The notes under the pieces were generated by a model that was not told the DNA's origin, did not search any database, and saw nothing but the letters and a program-made list of their open reading frames with translations. A DNA stretch of 46,283 bases from CAZDAM01 sp964503595 (GTDB taxonomy: Bacteria > Muiribacteriota > UBA6191): contig CAZDAM010000013.1 in assembly GCA_964503595.1 (NCBI GenBank), positions 1-46,283 of the forward strand, given 5' to 3'. Position numbers and translations under genes: made by a program. Numbering within the stretch: position 1 is the first letter of the stretch; every line of letters begins with the position of its first letter. This document shows positions 1-8,259 of the stretch, in pieces.

Positions 1-93
1 AGCAGAGCTACATCAAACTGGAGTTTTTCAGATAAGCCAAAGCAGGTGGCTTTTGCAGCCAGCCGAATCAGGAAGCACCTTTCCTCTAAGGGC

Positions 94-1773
94 CTAGTAA
101 ATCCAGTCGCGAATCCCCAGAAGCATCAGGGCAACGACTTCCTCAACACCCTGATCCTTGAGATCGATTCTGAAGACCCGGCAATGGGACTCCTGGCGGC
201 TTTCGCGGTTGAGCCAGTCCATCAGAGCCTGATACTCCTGCTCATGCTGAGGGTCGCGGCGTTTTTTAACGGCCTTGGGGCGGTTGACGAAGACTTCGGT
301 CAGTTTCTCTATCAGGCTGTCGTTGACACCTTCAGAAAGCATGTCCTCGACCTTGAAACGCTCCACAACATTGCCTTCACGCACCAGAAGAAATTCGATT
401 TCCTGCTCGCCAGCCGGGGGCACGGCGAGGATGAAGTCAGCTTCCTGGCTGGAAAAACCCAGGCCTTTCAGGCTTTTACTGAGATTTCCCTGCAGGCGAA
501 AAGCCTTGGTCCAGGAAGAGCGCCCAGGAATTTTCAGGGTTTTGATGTCCACGGATTCAGCCTGAGGCCCAAGCCGGCGAACAACATCATCCATGGAGGG
601 AAAAGGACCGTACCAGACGGAGCTGTCCTTGATTTTACGCGGAGTGACTGCGACCAGTCCCTGCTCGGCATCCACAATCTTCAGATACCAGGAGTTACGA
701 CCAACACCACGGGAATAAAGCCTGACCTTGGCAGCTTCCAGAACAGCTTCCAGATAGCTTGAGGTCTCTTTGACCTCCCAGCCGGAAGCCTTGCGAAAAA
801 CCGTCTTTAGGCTGCTTCCGCGCATATCGGCATAAAGCATGCCCCGAAGCTCGCGCTGGATATTCTTGAAGGGAGCGGCCTGCAAAACCCGATCCGAGCG
901 GTCCTTGAAGAGAACAACACCGGAGGTTCTTGGCAGGTTTTCCACATCATCCGGCCCCATCAGAGCCTTGGAAAGGGATTCCCCTCTTGGCTCCAGCAGG
1001 TATTTCCGGATTGTGTTGCGATCGGCGGGACCATCCTGGTCCAGAAGCTTGAGAAAGTGCAAGAGAATCTGGGCCGTTGCCTTGGCGTCGTCCCAGGCCC
1101 GATGGCGATCTTCAATGGTCAACCCAAAATGCTCAGCCAATGCTTCGAGCTTATGGGCTGTCACTTCGTCCTTCAGAAGCCCGCGGGACATTTTCAGGGT
1201 ACAGACCCCGGCCTCTTTCAGAGGCTCCATGCCAAGCCTTCGAAGCTCGTAATCGAGAAAGTTGATATCAAAAAGAGCATTATGGGCGACCAGAACCGCG
1301 TCCTTGGCAAATTCCATGAACTGGGGCAGAACCTCTTCGATCTGGGGGGCACCCTTAAGCTCGCCATCAGTGATGCCGGTCAGGCGGACCACATAATCCG
1401 GAATCGGGCGATTGGGCTGAACCAGGGCCTTGAAGTCTTTGACCATTTCTCCCTTCTCAATGCGGACCGCGCCGATTTCGATGATGCGGTGCAAAGGGGG
1501 AGTTCCTCCGGTCGTTTCCAGATCGAAAACACACCAGTTGAGATCCTGAAGACGGGGAGATTTCTTTTCCTGAGGGATAGCACGAAACACACCCTTGCCG
1601 GTTTCTTCGAAGCGGACATCATCCGCAATCAACCGGCGGATGTATTCTGCCGCTTGCTCCATAGGCTTGTCCGGAAAAAGCGCATGACAGATGGCCTCTG
1701 CATTGTGCTCACCGGGCTGCTCCTGAAAAAAGCGGTAGATGCTGTCTAGTTTGTGTAGTGCATCTGCATCCAC
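94..1773 (-). CDS. DnaQ-type 3'-5' exonuclease fused to a degenerate UvrC-like (GIY-YIG) region
   Basis: 559 aa, GTG start at 1773 preceded by AGGA about six bases upstream. Residues about 80-245 form a DEDDh exonuclease like the DNA polymerase III epsilon subunit: FDLETTGG with D84 and E86, HNALFD (D169), and HRAWDD (H224, D229) are all intact, so 3'-5' exonuclease activity is expected. Residues about 279-312 resemble the start of UvrC (LPRTSGVVLFKD), but the GIY and YIG motifs have decayed to GVV and QAA. A later YGPFPS stretch (about 391-397) also matches the UvrC N-terminal half. A helical N-terminal region (1-70) precedes the exonuclease. DnaQ-UvrC fusions are known as probable repair nucleases; here only the exonuclease half looks active. 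It stands alone, downstream of tRNA-Ser, with no promoter I can recognise. Fold assignment is strong; cellular role is inferred. Confidence 0.85.
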   Translation of the reverse strand: MDADALHKLDSIYRFFQEQPGEHNAEAICHALFPDKPMEQAAEYIRRLIADDVRFEETGKGVFRAIPQEKKSPRLQDLNWCVFDLETTGGTPPLHRIIEIGAVRIEKGEMVKDFKALVQPNRPIPDYVVRLTGITDGELKGAPQIEEVLPQFMEFAKDAVLVAHNALFDINFLDYELRRLGMEPLKEAGVCTLKMSRGLLKDEVTAHKLEALAEHFGLTIEDRHRAWDDAKATAQILLHFLKLLDQDGPADRNTIRKYLLEPRGESLSKALMGPDDVENLPRTSGVVLFKDRSDRVLQAAPFKNIQRELRGMLYADMRGSSLKTVFRKASGWEVKETSSYLEAVLEAAKVRLYSRGVGRNSWYLKIVDAEQGLVAVTPRKIKDSSVWYGPFPSMDDVVRRLGPQAESVDIKTLKIPGRSSWTKAFRLQGNLSKSLKGLGFSSQEADFILAVPPAGEQEIEFLLVREGNVVERFKVEDMLSEGVNDSLIEKLTEVFVNRPKAVKKRRDPQHEQEYQALMDWLNRESRQESHCRVFRIDLKDQGVEEVVALMLLGIRDWIY

Positions 1774-1841
1774 GCGCGTTCCTGCCCTTTAAGAAGGTGG
1801 GGGCCCGAAGTTTCCCGCATCAGAAAACCCCTGAAAACAGG

Positions 1842-1873
1842 AAACCGGCCGACGAGTGCTCGCCAGGCCGGCC
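1842..1873 (-). terminator. Probable intrinsic terminator after tRNA-Ser
   Basis: On the minus strand, 16 bases past the tRNA 3' end, CCGGCC and GGCCGG (1866-1871 with 1845-1850) form a GC-rich stem with a partly paired interior. TTTCCTGTTTTC follows. The U-tract is interrupted, so strength is uncertain. It lies between tRNA-Ser and the DnaQ-like gene and may separate them. Confidence 0.5.
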
Positions 1874-1888
1874 ACGATGAACATGGCA

Positions 1889-1972
1889 CGGAGACGATGG
1901 GATTCGAACCCATGGAGGTTGTGCCTCACACGATTAGCAATCGTGCGCCTTAAGCCGCTCGGCCACGTCTCC
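1889..1972 (-). tRNA. tRNA-Ser (anticodon GCU)
   Basis: The minus strand folds as a class II tRNA. The acceptor stem is GGAGACG with CGTCTCC, and the D-arm is GCCGAGC...GGC. The anticodon stem CACGA/TCGTG encloses loop TTGCTAA, so the anticodon is GCU, reading AGC/AGU serine codons. A long variable arm GAGG/CCTC is present, and the T-arm is ATGGG-TTCGAAT-CCCAT. The discriminator base is G, as expected for tRNA-Ser. CCA is not encoded (TGC follows), so it must be added after transcription. Confidence 0.97.
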
Positions 1973-2009
1973 GCGCATGTACCCGAAGCCGTTGCTTCAG
2001 GCAGGCCGA

Positions 2010-2038
2010 ATTGTACTCAACCCTCTATGGAAATGCAA
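2010..2038 (-). promoter_or_regulatory. Sigma70-type promoter for tRNA-Ser
   Basis: On the minus strand TTGCAT (2033-2038) is followed after 17 bp by TACAAT (2010-2015). This predicts transcription starting near 2003, about 30 bases before the mature tRNA. The -35 box begins just beyond the murA stop codon, so the tRNA can be expressed independently of the long operon upstream. Confidence 0.7.
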
Positions 2039-2055
2039 GGAAAATTGACTCGACC

Positions 2056-3312
2056 TCAGCCCTTTTTACGGGTAATCACGGCCCCGATCTGCTCAAGTTT
2101 TTGTTCAAGCCTCTGATAGCCCCGATCAATATGGTAAATACGGCTGACCTCACTGGTGCCCTTGGCAAGCAGTGCAGCCAGAACCAGGGAGGCTCCCGCT
2201 CTCAGATTGCCCGCCATGACAGGAGCAGCCTGATACCGGGCCACACCTTTCATGATGGCCTTGCTGCCATCGAGGTGAATGTCTGCCCCCATACGCACAA
2301 GTTCAGGGATATGTAGAAACCGGTTTTCAAAAATGCCTTCGGAAATGACCGAAACTCCGGGAACTGTCGCAAGAAAAGCCATGATCGGAGCCTGCAGGTC
2401 GGTCGGAAAGCCCGGATGGGGTCGGGTCTGAATCTCCACTCCACTGAGCTCGGAGGCCGCTTCAACCACAAGCCCGCCTCCATCCTCACGGACCTGAACC
2501 CCGCTCTCCTTCATTTTATCCAGAAGAGAACCAAGATGTTCCACAGGAGCCTTCTCCACCCGGATTCCACTGCGGCACATGGCCCCAAGAATCAGGAAGG
2601 TTCCGGCTTCAATCCGATCTGCCATGATGGGGTATTCAAGAGGCTTCAGGCCATCTACCCCGTGGATTTCAATCCGGGCAGAACCGGCATGCTCGACCCT
2701 GGCTCCGGCCTGATTCAGAAAATTGGCCAGATCCACGATTTCCGGTTCGCGGGCAGCATTTTCAATAATAGTTGTGCCGGAAGTGATGGCCGCTGCCATC
2801 ATGATGTTTTCCGTGGCTCCTACCGAGGGGAATTCCAGAAGAATCTCGCGCCCATCGAGTTTGCCCTTGGCCTGAATATTCCCCTGCCCCATCTCAACCA
2901 CTGCCCCCATTTCCCGGAAAGCCTTGAGATGGAAATCAACCGGACGGGTGCCGATGCTGCAACCACCGGGGAGCGAGACCTCAGCCCGGCCAAAACGGGC
3001 CAGAAGCGGCCCCATGACCAGAAAAGAAGCCCGCATGGTTTTCACCAGTTCATAAGGAGCTACGACAGAATCGATCTGGCTGCAGTCAATTTTCATGACG
3101 GCAGCCTGCCGATCCCATTCAATCCTGGCACCAAGATTCTGAAGAACCTTGGCCATGGTTCTTACATCCATGAGCTCGGGAATATTCTTGAGGATGACTT
3201 CGCTCTCAATCAGCAAAGTCGCAGCCATGATCGGCAGACAGGAGTTTTTGGACCCGGAAACACTCAGGGTTCCTCTTAAGGGGCGTCCCCCTTCAATCAG
3301 ATATTTATCCAT
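2056..3312 (-). CDS. murA: UDP-N-acetylglucosamine 1-carboxyvinyltransferase (MurA)
   Basis: 418 aa, the usual full length. MurA transfers the enolpyruvyl group of phosphoenolpyruvate to UDP-GlcNAc, the first committed cytoplasmic step of peptidoglycan synthesis. The start MDKYLIEGG matches the family. S21-K22-N23 is the substrate-binding lysine region. The PEP-binding loop LPGGCSIGTRPVD carries catalytic Cys118, equivalent to E. coli Cys115, so fosfomycin sensitivity is predicted for the enzyme itself. The start lies 2 bp beyond the stop of the peptide-importer ATPase gene upstream, so murA is probably the last gene of the ten-gene transporter operon. That is an unusual setting for murA. No terminator is visible between murA and tRNA-Ser. 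Confidence 0.97.
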   Translation of the reverse strand: MDKYLIEGGRPLRGTLSVSGSKNSCLPIMAATLLIESEVILKNIPELMDVRTMAKVLQNLGARIEWDRQAAVMKIDCSQIDSVVAPYELVKTMRASFLVMGPLLARFGRAEVSLPGGCSIGTRPVDFHLKAFREMGAVVEMGQGNIQAKGKLDGREILLEFPSVGATENIMMAAAITSGTTIIENAAREPEIVDLANFLNQAGARVEHAGSARIEIHGVDGLKPLEYPIMADRIEAGTFLILGAMCRSGIRVEKAPVEHLGSLLDKMKESGVQVREDGGGLVVEAASELSGVEIQTRPHPGFPTDLQAPIMAFLATVPGVSVISEGIFENRFLHIPELVRMGADIHLDGSKAIMKGVARYQAAPVMAGNLRAGASLVLAALLAKGTSEVSRIYHIDRGYQRLEQKLEQIGAVITRKKG

Positions 3313-3314
3313 GA

Positions 3315-4412
3315 TCAGATCTTGATATCAGATGGGACCTGTGGTGGCAACTCAAAAGGATTTTTTCGACGCTCCGGAGCCCCGTTTGGTGGTCCGACAA
3401 CTGCCGAACGACGATCATCGACCAGATGGCATTTAGCCCAGTGAGTGGAGTTGATCCATTTCATCGAAGGCTCCATTTCCCGGCAGATCGGCAGGGCGTG
3501 CGGACAACGGGAAGAGAAATAGCATCCAGGAGGAGGATTGATCGGAGTCGGAATATCGCCCTTGAGCAGAATTCTTTCGCTTTTCTTCTTTGGATTCGGA
3601 TTGGGAAGAGCGGATAGAAGAGCCTGGGTATAGGGATGCTTGGGAGACTGAAACAGCTCCTTGGCCGGGCTGATTTCAACCATCTGCCCCAGGTACATCA
3701 CTCCGATCTTGTCCGAAATATGACGTACTACGGAAAGATCGTGGGCAATGAAGATGTAGCTGAAATTGTATTCATCCTTCAGATCCATCAGAAGATTGAG
3801 AACCTGGGCCTGAACCGATACATCAAGAGCCGATACAGCTTCATCACAGACCACAATCCTAGGATTCAGAGCAATCGCCCGGGCAATCCCGATCCTCTGC
3901 CTCTGACCACCGGAAAACTCGTGCGGATAACGGTTGAGATAGCTTGAAGCCAGGCCCACCTTGTTCAGAAGCTCACGGACCCGATCGTCCTTCTCTTCCT
4001 CGGACTGGACAATGCCATGGTAAAGCATGGCCTCCCCAATCAGATCCGAAACCGTCTTGCGCGGATTCAGAGAGGAATAGGGATCCTGAAAGATGATCTG
4101 CATGCCCTTACGGACTTCACGCATTTCCTGGGCACTGGCCTTGGTGATATCGCGACCCTCAAAAATGACTTCTCCGGCCGTTGGCTCAATCAGCCTCAGG
4201 ATGCAGCGCCCCGTGGTGGTCTTTCCACAACCGGATTCCCCCACCAGACCAAGGGTTTCCCCCTGTTTCAGGGTAAAGGAAACATTGTCCACGGCCTTCA
4301 CGTCAGCTTCATGCCGGGAGAATACGCCTTTATAGATCGGAAAATATTTCTTCAGCCCCTTCACTTCTAAAATGGGAGCGTCACGACGATTGCTTGCTGG
4401 TTTCTCTGCCAT
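3315..4412 (-). CDS. oppF: Oligopeptide ABC importer ATPase, OppF/DppF type (system 1)
   Basis: 365 aa cytoplasmic ATPase, one half of the heterodimeric motor of a peptide importer. Visible motifs: Walker A GESGCGKT (58-65), Q-loop with IFQDPYSSLNP, signature FSGGQRQRIG, and Walker B VVCDEAVSALD. The C-terminal oligopeptide-transporter domain includes GCYFSSRCPHALPIC and a later CH motif. Cys-rich ends like this are typical of OppD/F/DppD/F and bind an Fe-S cluster in some homologues. The YSSLNP Q-loop marks the F-type subunit. It is the last transport gene before murA, 10 bp after its OppD partner. Confidence 0.93.
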   Translation of the reverse strand: MAEKPASNRRDAPILEVKGLKKYFPIYKGVFSRHEADVKAVDNVSFTLKQGETLGLVGESGCGKTTTGRCILRLIEPTAGEVIFEGRDITKASAQEMREVRKGMQIIFQDPYSSLNPRKTVSDLIGEAMLYHGIVQSEEEKDDRVRELLNKVGLASSYLNRYPHEFSGGQRQRIGIARAIALNPRIVVCDEAVSALDVSVQAQVLNLLMDLKDEYNFSYIFIAHDLSVVRHISDKIGVMYLGQMVEISPAKELFQSPKHPYTQALLSALPNPNPKKKSERILLKGDIPTPINPPPGCYFSSRCPHALPICREMEPSMKWINSTHWAKCHLVDDRRSAVVGPPNGAPERRKNPFELPPQVPSDIKI

Positions 4413-4422
4413 AGCCTGCTCC

Positions 4423-5451
4423 TCAGATCAGCATGTCGGTATTGGCCTGAATATCATCGGATTCGTCTGCAAAATGGCAGGCGACCTTGTGGCCGGGGCG
4501 GATTTCGCGCAATTCGGGTTCTTCCAGAGTGCAGCGATGCTCAGCCTTTGAACAACGGTTGTGAAACTTGCAGCCACTGGGGAAATTCATCGGAGAAGGC
4601 ACAAATCCCGGAATGGGAGTCAGCCGGTCCGAATCATCATCAATGCGGGGAATCGAAGCAAAGAGCCCGATGGTATACGGATGGCGGGGATGCTCAAAAA
4701 GCTCTTCCACCTTGGCCGTTTCCACAATCCGGGAGCCATACATCACAACCACCCGATCACAGACTTCAGCCACTACGGCCAAATCATGGGTGATCATCAG
4801 GATGGCCATACCGGTATCCTTCTGCAATTCCTGCATGAGTTCCAGAATCTGGGCCTGAATGGTCACATCCAGAGCTGTTGTCGGCTCATCGGCAATCAGA
4901 AGAGACGGGTTACAGGAAAGCGCCATGGCAATCATGACCCTCTGCTTCATTCCTCCAGACAGCTGATGCGGATATTCATCCACGCGGACTTCCGGAGAAG
5001 GAATCCCTACTTTTCTGAGCATTTCAATCGCCAGAACCCTGGCCTCTTCAAAGGTCTTTTCGGTATGAAGCATGATGGCTTCCATGATCTGATCCCCAAC
5101 CGTATAGACCGGATTGAGAGAAGTCATGGGCTCCTGAAAAATCATGGCAATCTCACCACCACGGATTTCGCGCATCCGTTTTTCCGTGGCCCTTGCCAGA
5201 TCTTCGCCCCGAAAAACGATTTCCCCGTGAGCAATCCTTCCGGCCGGCTTGGGAATCAGCCCCATGATGGAATGGGCAGTTACGGACTTGCCGCAGCCGG
5301 ACTCCCCGACAAGTCCCAGAGTTTCTCCGGGAAAGATCTCGTAGGTCACCTTGTTGACGGAAGGAACAATGCCCTTGTCCGTCTTGAACTGAATCGAGAG
5401 CTCTTTGATTTCAATCAGAGCGGTGTTGGAATCAGTTTTCTTATCCTGCAT
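4423..5451 (-). CDS. oppD: Oligopeptide ABC importer ATPase, OppD/DppD type (system 1)
   Basis: 342 aa ATPase partner of the OppF-like protein encoded next. Walker A is GESGCGKS (49-56), followed by Q-loop IFQEPMTSLNPV (the MTSLNP form is characteristic of D-type subunits), signature LSGGMKQRV, and Walker B LLIADEPTTALD. The C-terminal peptide-transporter domain has GCKFHNRCSKAEHRC and VACHF, the conserved cysteine set of the family. It couples ATP hydrolysis to peptide uptake through the OppB/OppC permease encoded just upstream. Spacing to oppC is 2 bp and to oppF 10 bp, so co-expression is very likely. Confidence 0.93.
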   Translation of the reverse strand: MQDKKTDSNTALIEIKELSIQFKTDKGIVPSVNKVTYEIFPGETLGLVGESGCGKSVTAHSIMGLIPKPAGRIAHGEIVFRGEDLARATEKRMREIRGGEIAMIFQEPMTSLNPVYTVGDQIMEAIMLHTEKTFEEARVLAIEMLRKVGIPSPEVRVDEYPHQLSGGMKQRVMIAMALSCNPSLLIADEPTTALDVTIQAQILELMQELQKDTGMAILMITHDLAVVAEVCDRVVVMYGSRIVETAKVEELFEHPRHPYTIGLFASIPRIDDDSDRLTPIPGFVPSPMNFPSGCKFHNRCSKAEHRCTLEEPELREIRPGHKVACHFADESDDIQANTDMLI

Positions 5452-5453
5452 GA

Positions 5454-6719
5454 TTACCGCCTCAGTTTGGGATCCATGGCATCCTGAAGCCCTTCACCCA
5501 CAAGATTGAAAATGGAAACCAGGAAGAAGATGGCAAGCCCTGGAGAAAGAATCAGCCAGAGTTTGAATTCCTGCCGACCCTGAGAAAGGATTTCTCCCCA
5601 GGAAGGTGCGGAGATATCGCCAAGCCCCAGAAAGGAAAGTGAAGATTCAATCAGAATCGAGGAGGCAATTCCAAAAATTGCCGTCACAATCACCGGCCCC
5701 AGGGCATTGGGCAGAACATGGCCAAAAATCACCCTTGGAGTCGGAAACCCCAAAGCAATCGCCGCCTGTACATAGTCCACGTTCTTGAGCTTGAGGAATT
5801 CGGCGCGAACCAGACGGGCCACTTCCGGCCAGCGGGTCAGACCGATGATGAACATCACGTGAAAGATGTTCTTGTTCTCAATCAGGGCAGATAGCGTCAG
5901 AATCAGAAAGAAAGTCGGAAAACAGAGCATGATCTCAATGGCCCGGGAAATGATCAGATCCCACTTCCCGCCAAAGAATCCGGCCAGGGCCCCCAGGACA
6001 ACCCCGATAAAGATATAGATGGAAACCGCAATGATCCCAATCGTCAGGGAAATACGGGTCCCAAAGAGCATGCGTGAAAAGATGTCACGCCCCTCTTTAT
6101 CCGTTCCCAGCAGGTGATCCGAAGATGGCTCCTGAGGGTGAGCCCCGGAGAGATTCGGCCGTCGATAGCTCACGGCCTTCATGGGCCAGAGCACATCAAT
6201 CTGCTCTCCTCTGGAATGTGCCTCCACGGATTCCTGTTTCCAGTCCCGGTAAGTCTCCTGAACCGGATTGAACTGGCACCAGAAGAAGACACCCAGGGAA
6301 ATCAGCATGTAAAAGCCGAGGCTGCTCGGCCCGAACTTGAAGAAATCATGCCCCAGGATCTGGCTTCGAATCAGAAGATAAAGAGCCAGAAGAGGCATCA
6401 GAAAGATCTGGAGATTGAAGAACAGATCCACTCCGTTCTCAAAATAGTTCCGATCCAGAAGGCTCTTCCAGAAAGGATGGTAGGTCTGCCCCCCAAGCGT
6501 GATGCGAAAGGGTTTGTCATGCGCCAGAAACGGAGCATAAGTCGCCACGCAGACCAGCACCAGAATACAGATCATCCCGAAGACGGCCAGCCGGTTCTTG
6601 CGAAACTGCTGCCAAACCAGGGTCCAGTAACTGATGCGCTCATCATCTTCCTGCTTGATGCCGGAAGGTTTGATCCCCTCTGGACGGAGGTCATGGTTAT
6701 TAGACGCGATCTCAGTCAT
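5454..6719 (-). CDS. oppC: Peptide ABC importer permease, OppC/DppC type, with enlarged N-terminal region (system 1)
   Basis: 421 aa inner-membrane permease, longer than the roughly 300 aa typical of OppC. After a polar N-terminus and the first membrane helix (about 46-66) comes an extra segment (about 70-200) that contains two further hydrophobic stretches (about 100-117 and 134-148). The family motif HLLGTDKEGRDIFSR then follows at 202-216. The rest is standard: the cytoplasmic coupling (EAA) loop around EFLKLKNVDYVQAA...GHVLPNA, then SSLSFLGLG and an end in DAMDPKLRR. The start overlaps the end of oppB by 8 bp. The function of the inserted hairpin is unknown. Confidence 0.92.
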   Translation of the reverse strand: MTEIASNNHDLRPEGIKPSGIKQEDDERISYWTLVWQQFRKNRLAVFGMICILVLVCVATYAPFLAHDKPFRITLGGQTYHPFWKSLLDRNYFENGVDLFFNLQIFLMPLLALYLLIRSQILGHDFFKFGPSSLGFYMLISLGVFFWCQFNPVQETYRDWKQESVEAHSRGEQIDVLWPMKAVSYRRPNLSGAHPQEPSSDHLLGTDKEGRDIFSRMLFGTRISLTIGIIAVSIYIFIGVVLGALAGFFGGKWDLIISRAIEIMLCFPTFFLILTLSALIENKNIFHVMFIIGLTRWPEVARLVRAEFLKLKNVDYVQAAIALGFPTPRVIFGHVLPNALGPVIVTAIFGIASSILIESSLSFLGLGDISAPSWGEILSQGRQEFKLWLILSPGLAIFFLVSIFNLVGEGLQDAMDPKLRR

Positions 6720-8244
6720 AGGAAATCCTCGGATCCACGATGCAGTAGAGAATATCGGAAATCAGCAATCCGATGAGAGTCAGAACCGCCGAGATCAGCT
6801 GAATGGCCATGACCATGTTGTAATCCCTCAGTTTCACGGCGTTATAGGATTCAAGCCCGATTCCGGGAATATTGAAAATCACCTCAATGATGACGGAGCC
6901 ACTGACCACAGTCGGAAGAATCGTGCCCAGAAGAGTCAGAATCGGAATCAGACCGTTTCTTACCGCATGCTTCAGAATCACGACAGACTCCTTGAGGCCC
7001 TTGGCCCTGGCTGTCTTGACGTAGTCCGCATGAATGACATCAAGAAGTCCGGTACGGGCATACCGGGAAATCGATGCCAGGGACACATAGGTCATACAGA
7101 TCAGGGGCAGAATCAGGTGGCGGGCAATATCAAGCCGGCTTTCAAGGAAGGTCATATTGTCGGCTGCCAGTGACTGATAGCCTCCGGTCGGAAACCATTT
7201 GAAATACTCCCCCCCTTCCGAGAAATAAAACAGAAGCAGGGTACCAACAAAGAAGGTCGGCAACGAGTAGAGCATGAACAAGGTCACGGTCAGCCCCTGA
7301 TCCAGAAGACTCTTGGGTTTCACCGCCGAGTAGATACCAATGGGAATCGCCAGAACATAGGCCAGAAGAATCGAGAGCGTCGAAAGAAGCACCGAATAGC
7401 CCAGACGATCCATGATTTTGGGGAGAACCGGTCGCTTGTCCACGTGGGAAATCCCAAAATCCAGCGTCAGGAGATTCTTCATGTAGTTGGCAAAACGGGT
7501 GTCAAAAAGCGCCGTGCGCATATGATCCAGAAAGCTGGTATCCCAGCGATCCATCACTGTCCGCCAGTAGGCCAGCACCCGGTTTCTCAGGCCTGCCACC
7601 TCTTCATCCGTCATGCTGGTGCTGTAGGAAAGCTCCGAGACACGGCGATTCTCCGAATCAATCTCCCGGTTGAGAATCTTTTCATCCTCGGAAAGCTGCT
7701 CCCCATAACGGTGAATCAGGGGACGGCGGGCATTTCTGGGGAAGATGTAAAGGGCCCGCTTCACCGTGGCCTCATCCCCGCTGAACTGAATCAGCCCGAC
7801 CAGCTGGGGAACAATGGCATTGCCAAGATTCTCCAGCTCCTCAATCGCATACACTTTACGGGAAACGGCATTACGCCTCTCTTCCCCATCGGCACTTTCA
7901 TTTTTGGCCGTCAGCTCTTCCTGAGTCAGGCCGATTTCCGGCATGGCATCACTCAGAAGCTCTCGTACATTTTCCTGAGAAACCCCAACCCATCCCAACA
8001 CCGGGACACGAAATCCGTGAGAGGACTGAAAACGCAGATTGATTAGAATCGGCTTATCCAGATGAAACTGCTGCTTGAAGATAAGATAACCACCCTGCTG
8101 GGTCTGGCTGGCACTTTCCGAATCCATCATCAGCGGACCGCCCGGCTTTCCCGGAGCGGCCTGCAGGATGACAAACACCACTAAAGTGATGAAGAAAAGC
8201 GTCGGAACCATCACCATCAGACGCTTGATGATGTACTGCTTCAT
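6712..8244 (-). CDS. oppB: Peptide ABC importer permease, OppB/DppB type, with about 180-residue periplasmic insertion (system 1)
   Basis: 510 aa, against about 310-340 for ordinary OppB/DppB. The first membrane helix (about 8-28) and the motif FHLDKP (60-65) are normal. The next family block (FANYMKNLLTLDFGIS) does not appear until about residue 251. The intervening stretch is charged and mostly helical. It includes a HEAT-like unit around AIEELENLGNAIVPQLVGLI and should face the periplasm, where the binding protein docks. The remainder has the standard helices, the EAA loop (YVKTARAKGL...HAVRNGL) and an end in VDPRISYD. It lies 15 bp after the substrate-binding protein gene. The insertion is in frame, with no sign of gene fusion error. 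Confidence 0.92.
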   Translation of the reverse strand: MKQYIIKRLMVMVPTLFFITLVVFVILQAAPGKPGGPLMMDSESASQTQQGGYLIFKQQFHLDKPILINLRFQSSHGFRVPVLGWVGVSQENVRELLSDAMPEIGLTQEELTAKNESADGEERRNAVSRKVYAIEELENLGNAIVPQLVGLIQFSGDEATVKRALYIFPRNARRPLIHRYGEQLSEDEKILNREIDSENRRVSELSYSTSMTDEEVAGLRNRVLAYWRTVMDRWDTSFLDHMRTALFDTRFANYMKNLLTLDFGISHVDKRPVLPKIMDRLGYSVLLSTLSILLAYVLAIPIGIYSAVKPKSLLDQGLTVTLFMLYSLPTFFVGTLLLFYFSEGGEYFKWFPTGGYQSLAADNMTFLESRLDIARHLILPLICMTYVSLASISRYARTGLLDVIHADYVKTARAKGLKESVVILKHAVRNGLIPILTLLGTILPTVVSGSVIIEVIFNIPGIGLESYNAVKLRDYNMVMAIQLISAVLTLIGLLISDILYCIVDPRISYD

Positions 8245-8259
8245 GAAACTATCCTTCGC

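Noticed and set aside
1..93. Possible terminator or extra gene downstream of the DnaQ-like gene
   Set aside because: Only 4-5 bp inverted repeats without a convincing T-run, and too short for a gene; I see nothing supportable here.
46..762. Plus-strand frame of 238 codons opposite the DnaQ-like gene
   Set aside because: Antisense shadow; the minus-strand frame has intact exonuclease motifs over the same gene.
1774..1841. Promoter for the DnaQ-like gene
   Set aside because: No pair of boxes with acceptable spacing was found between the tRNA-Ser terminator and the GTG start.
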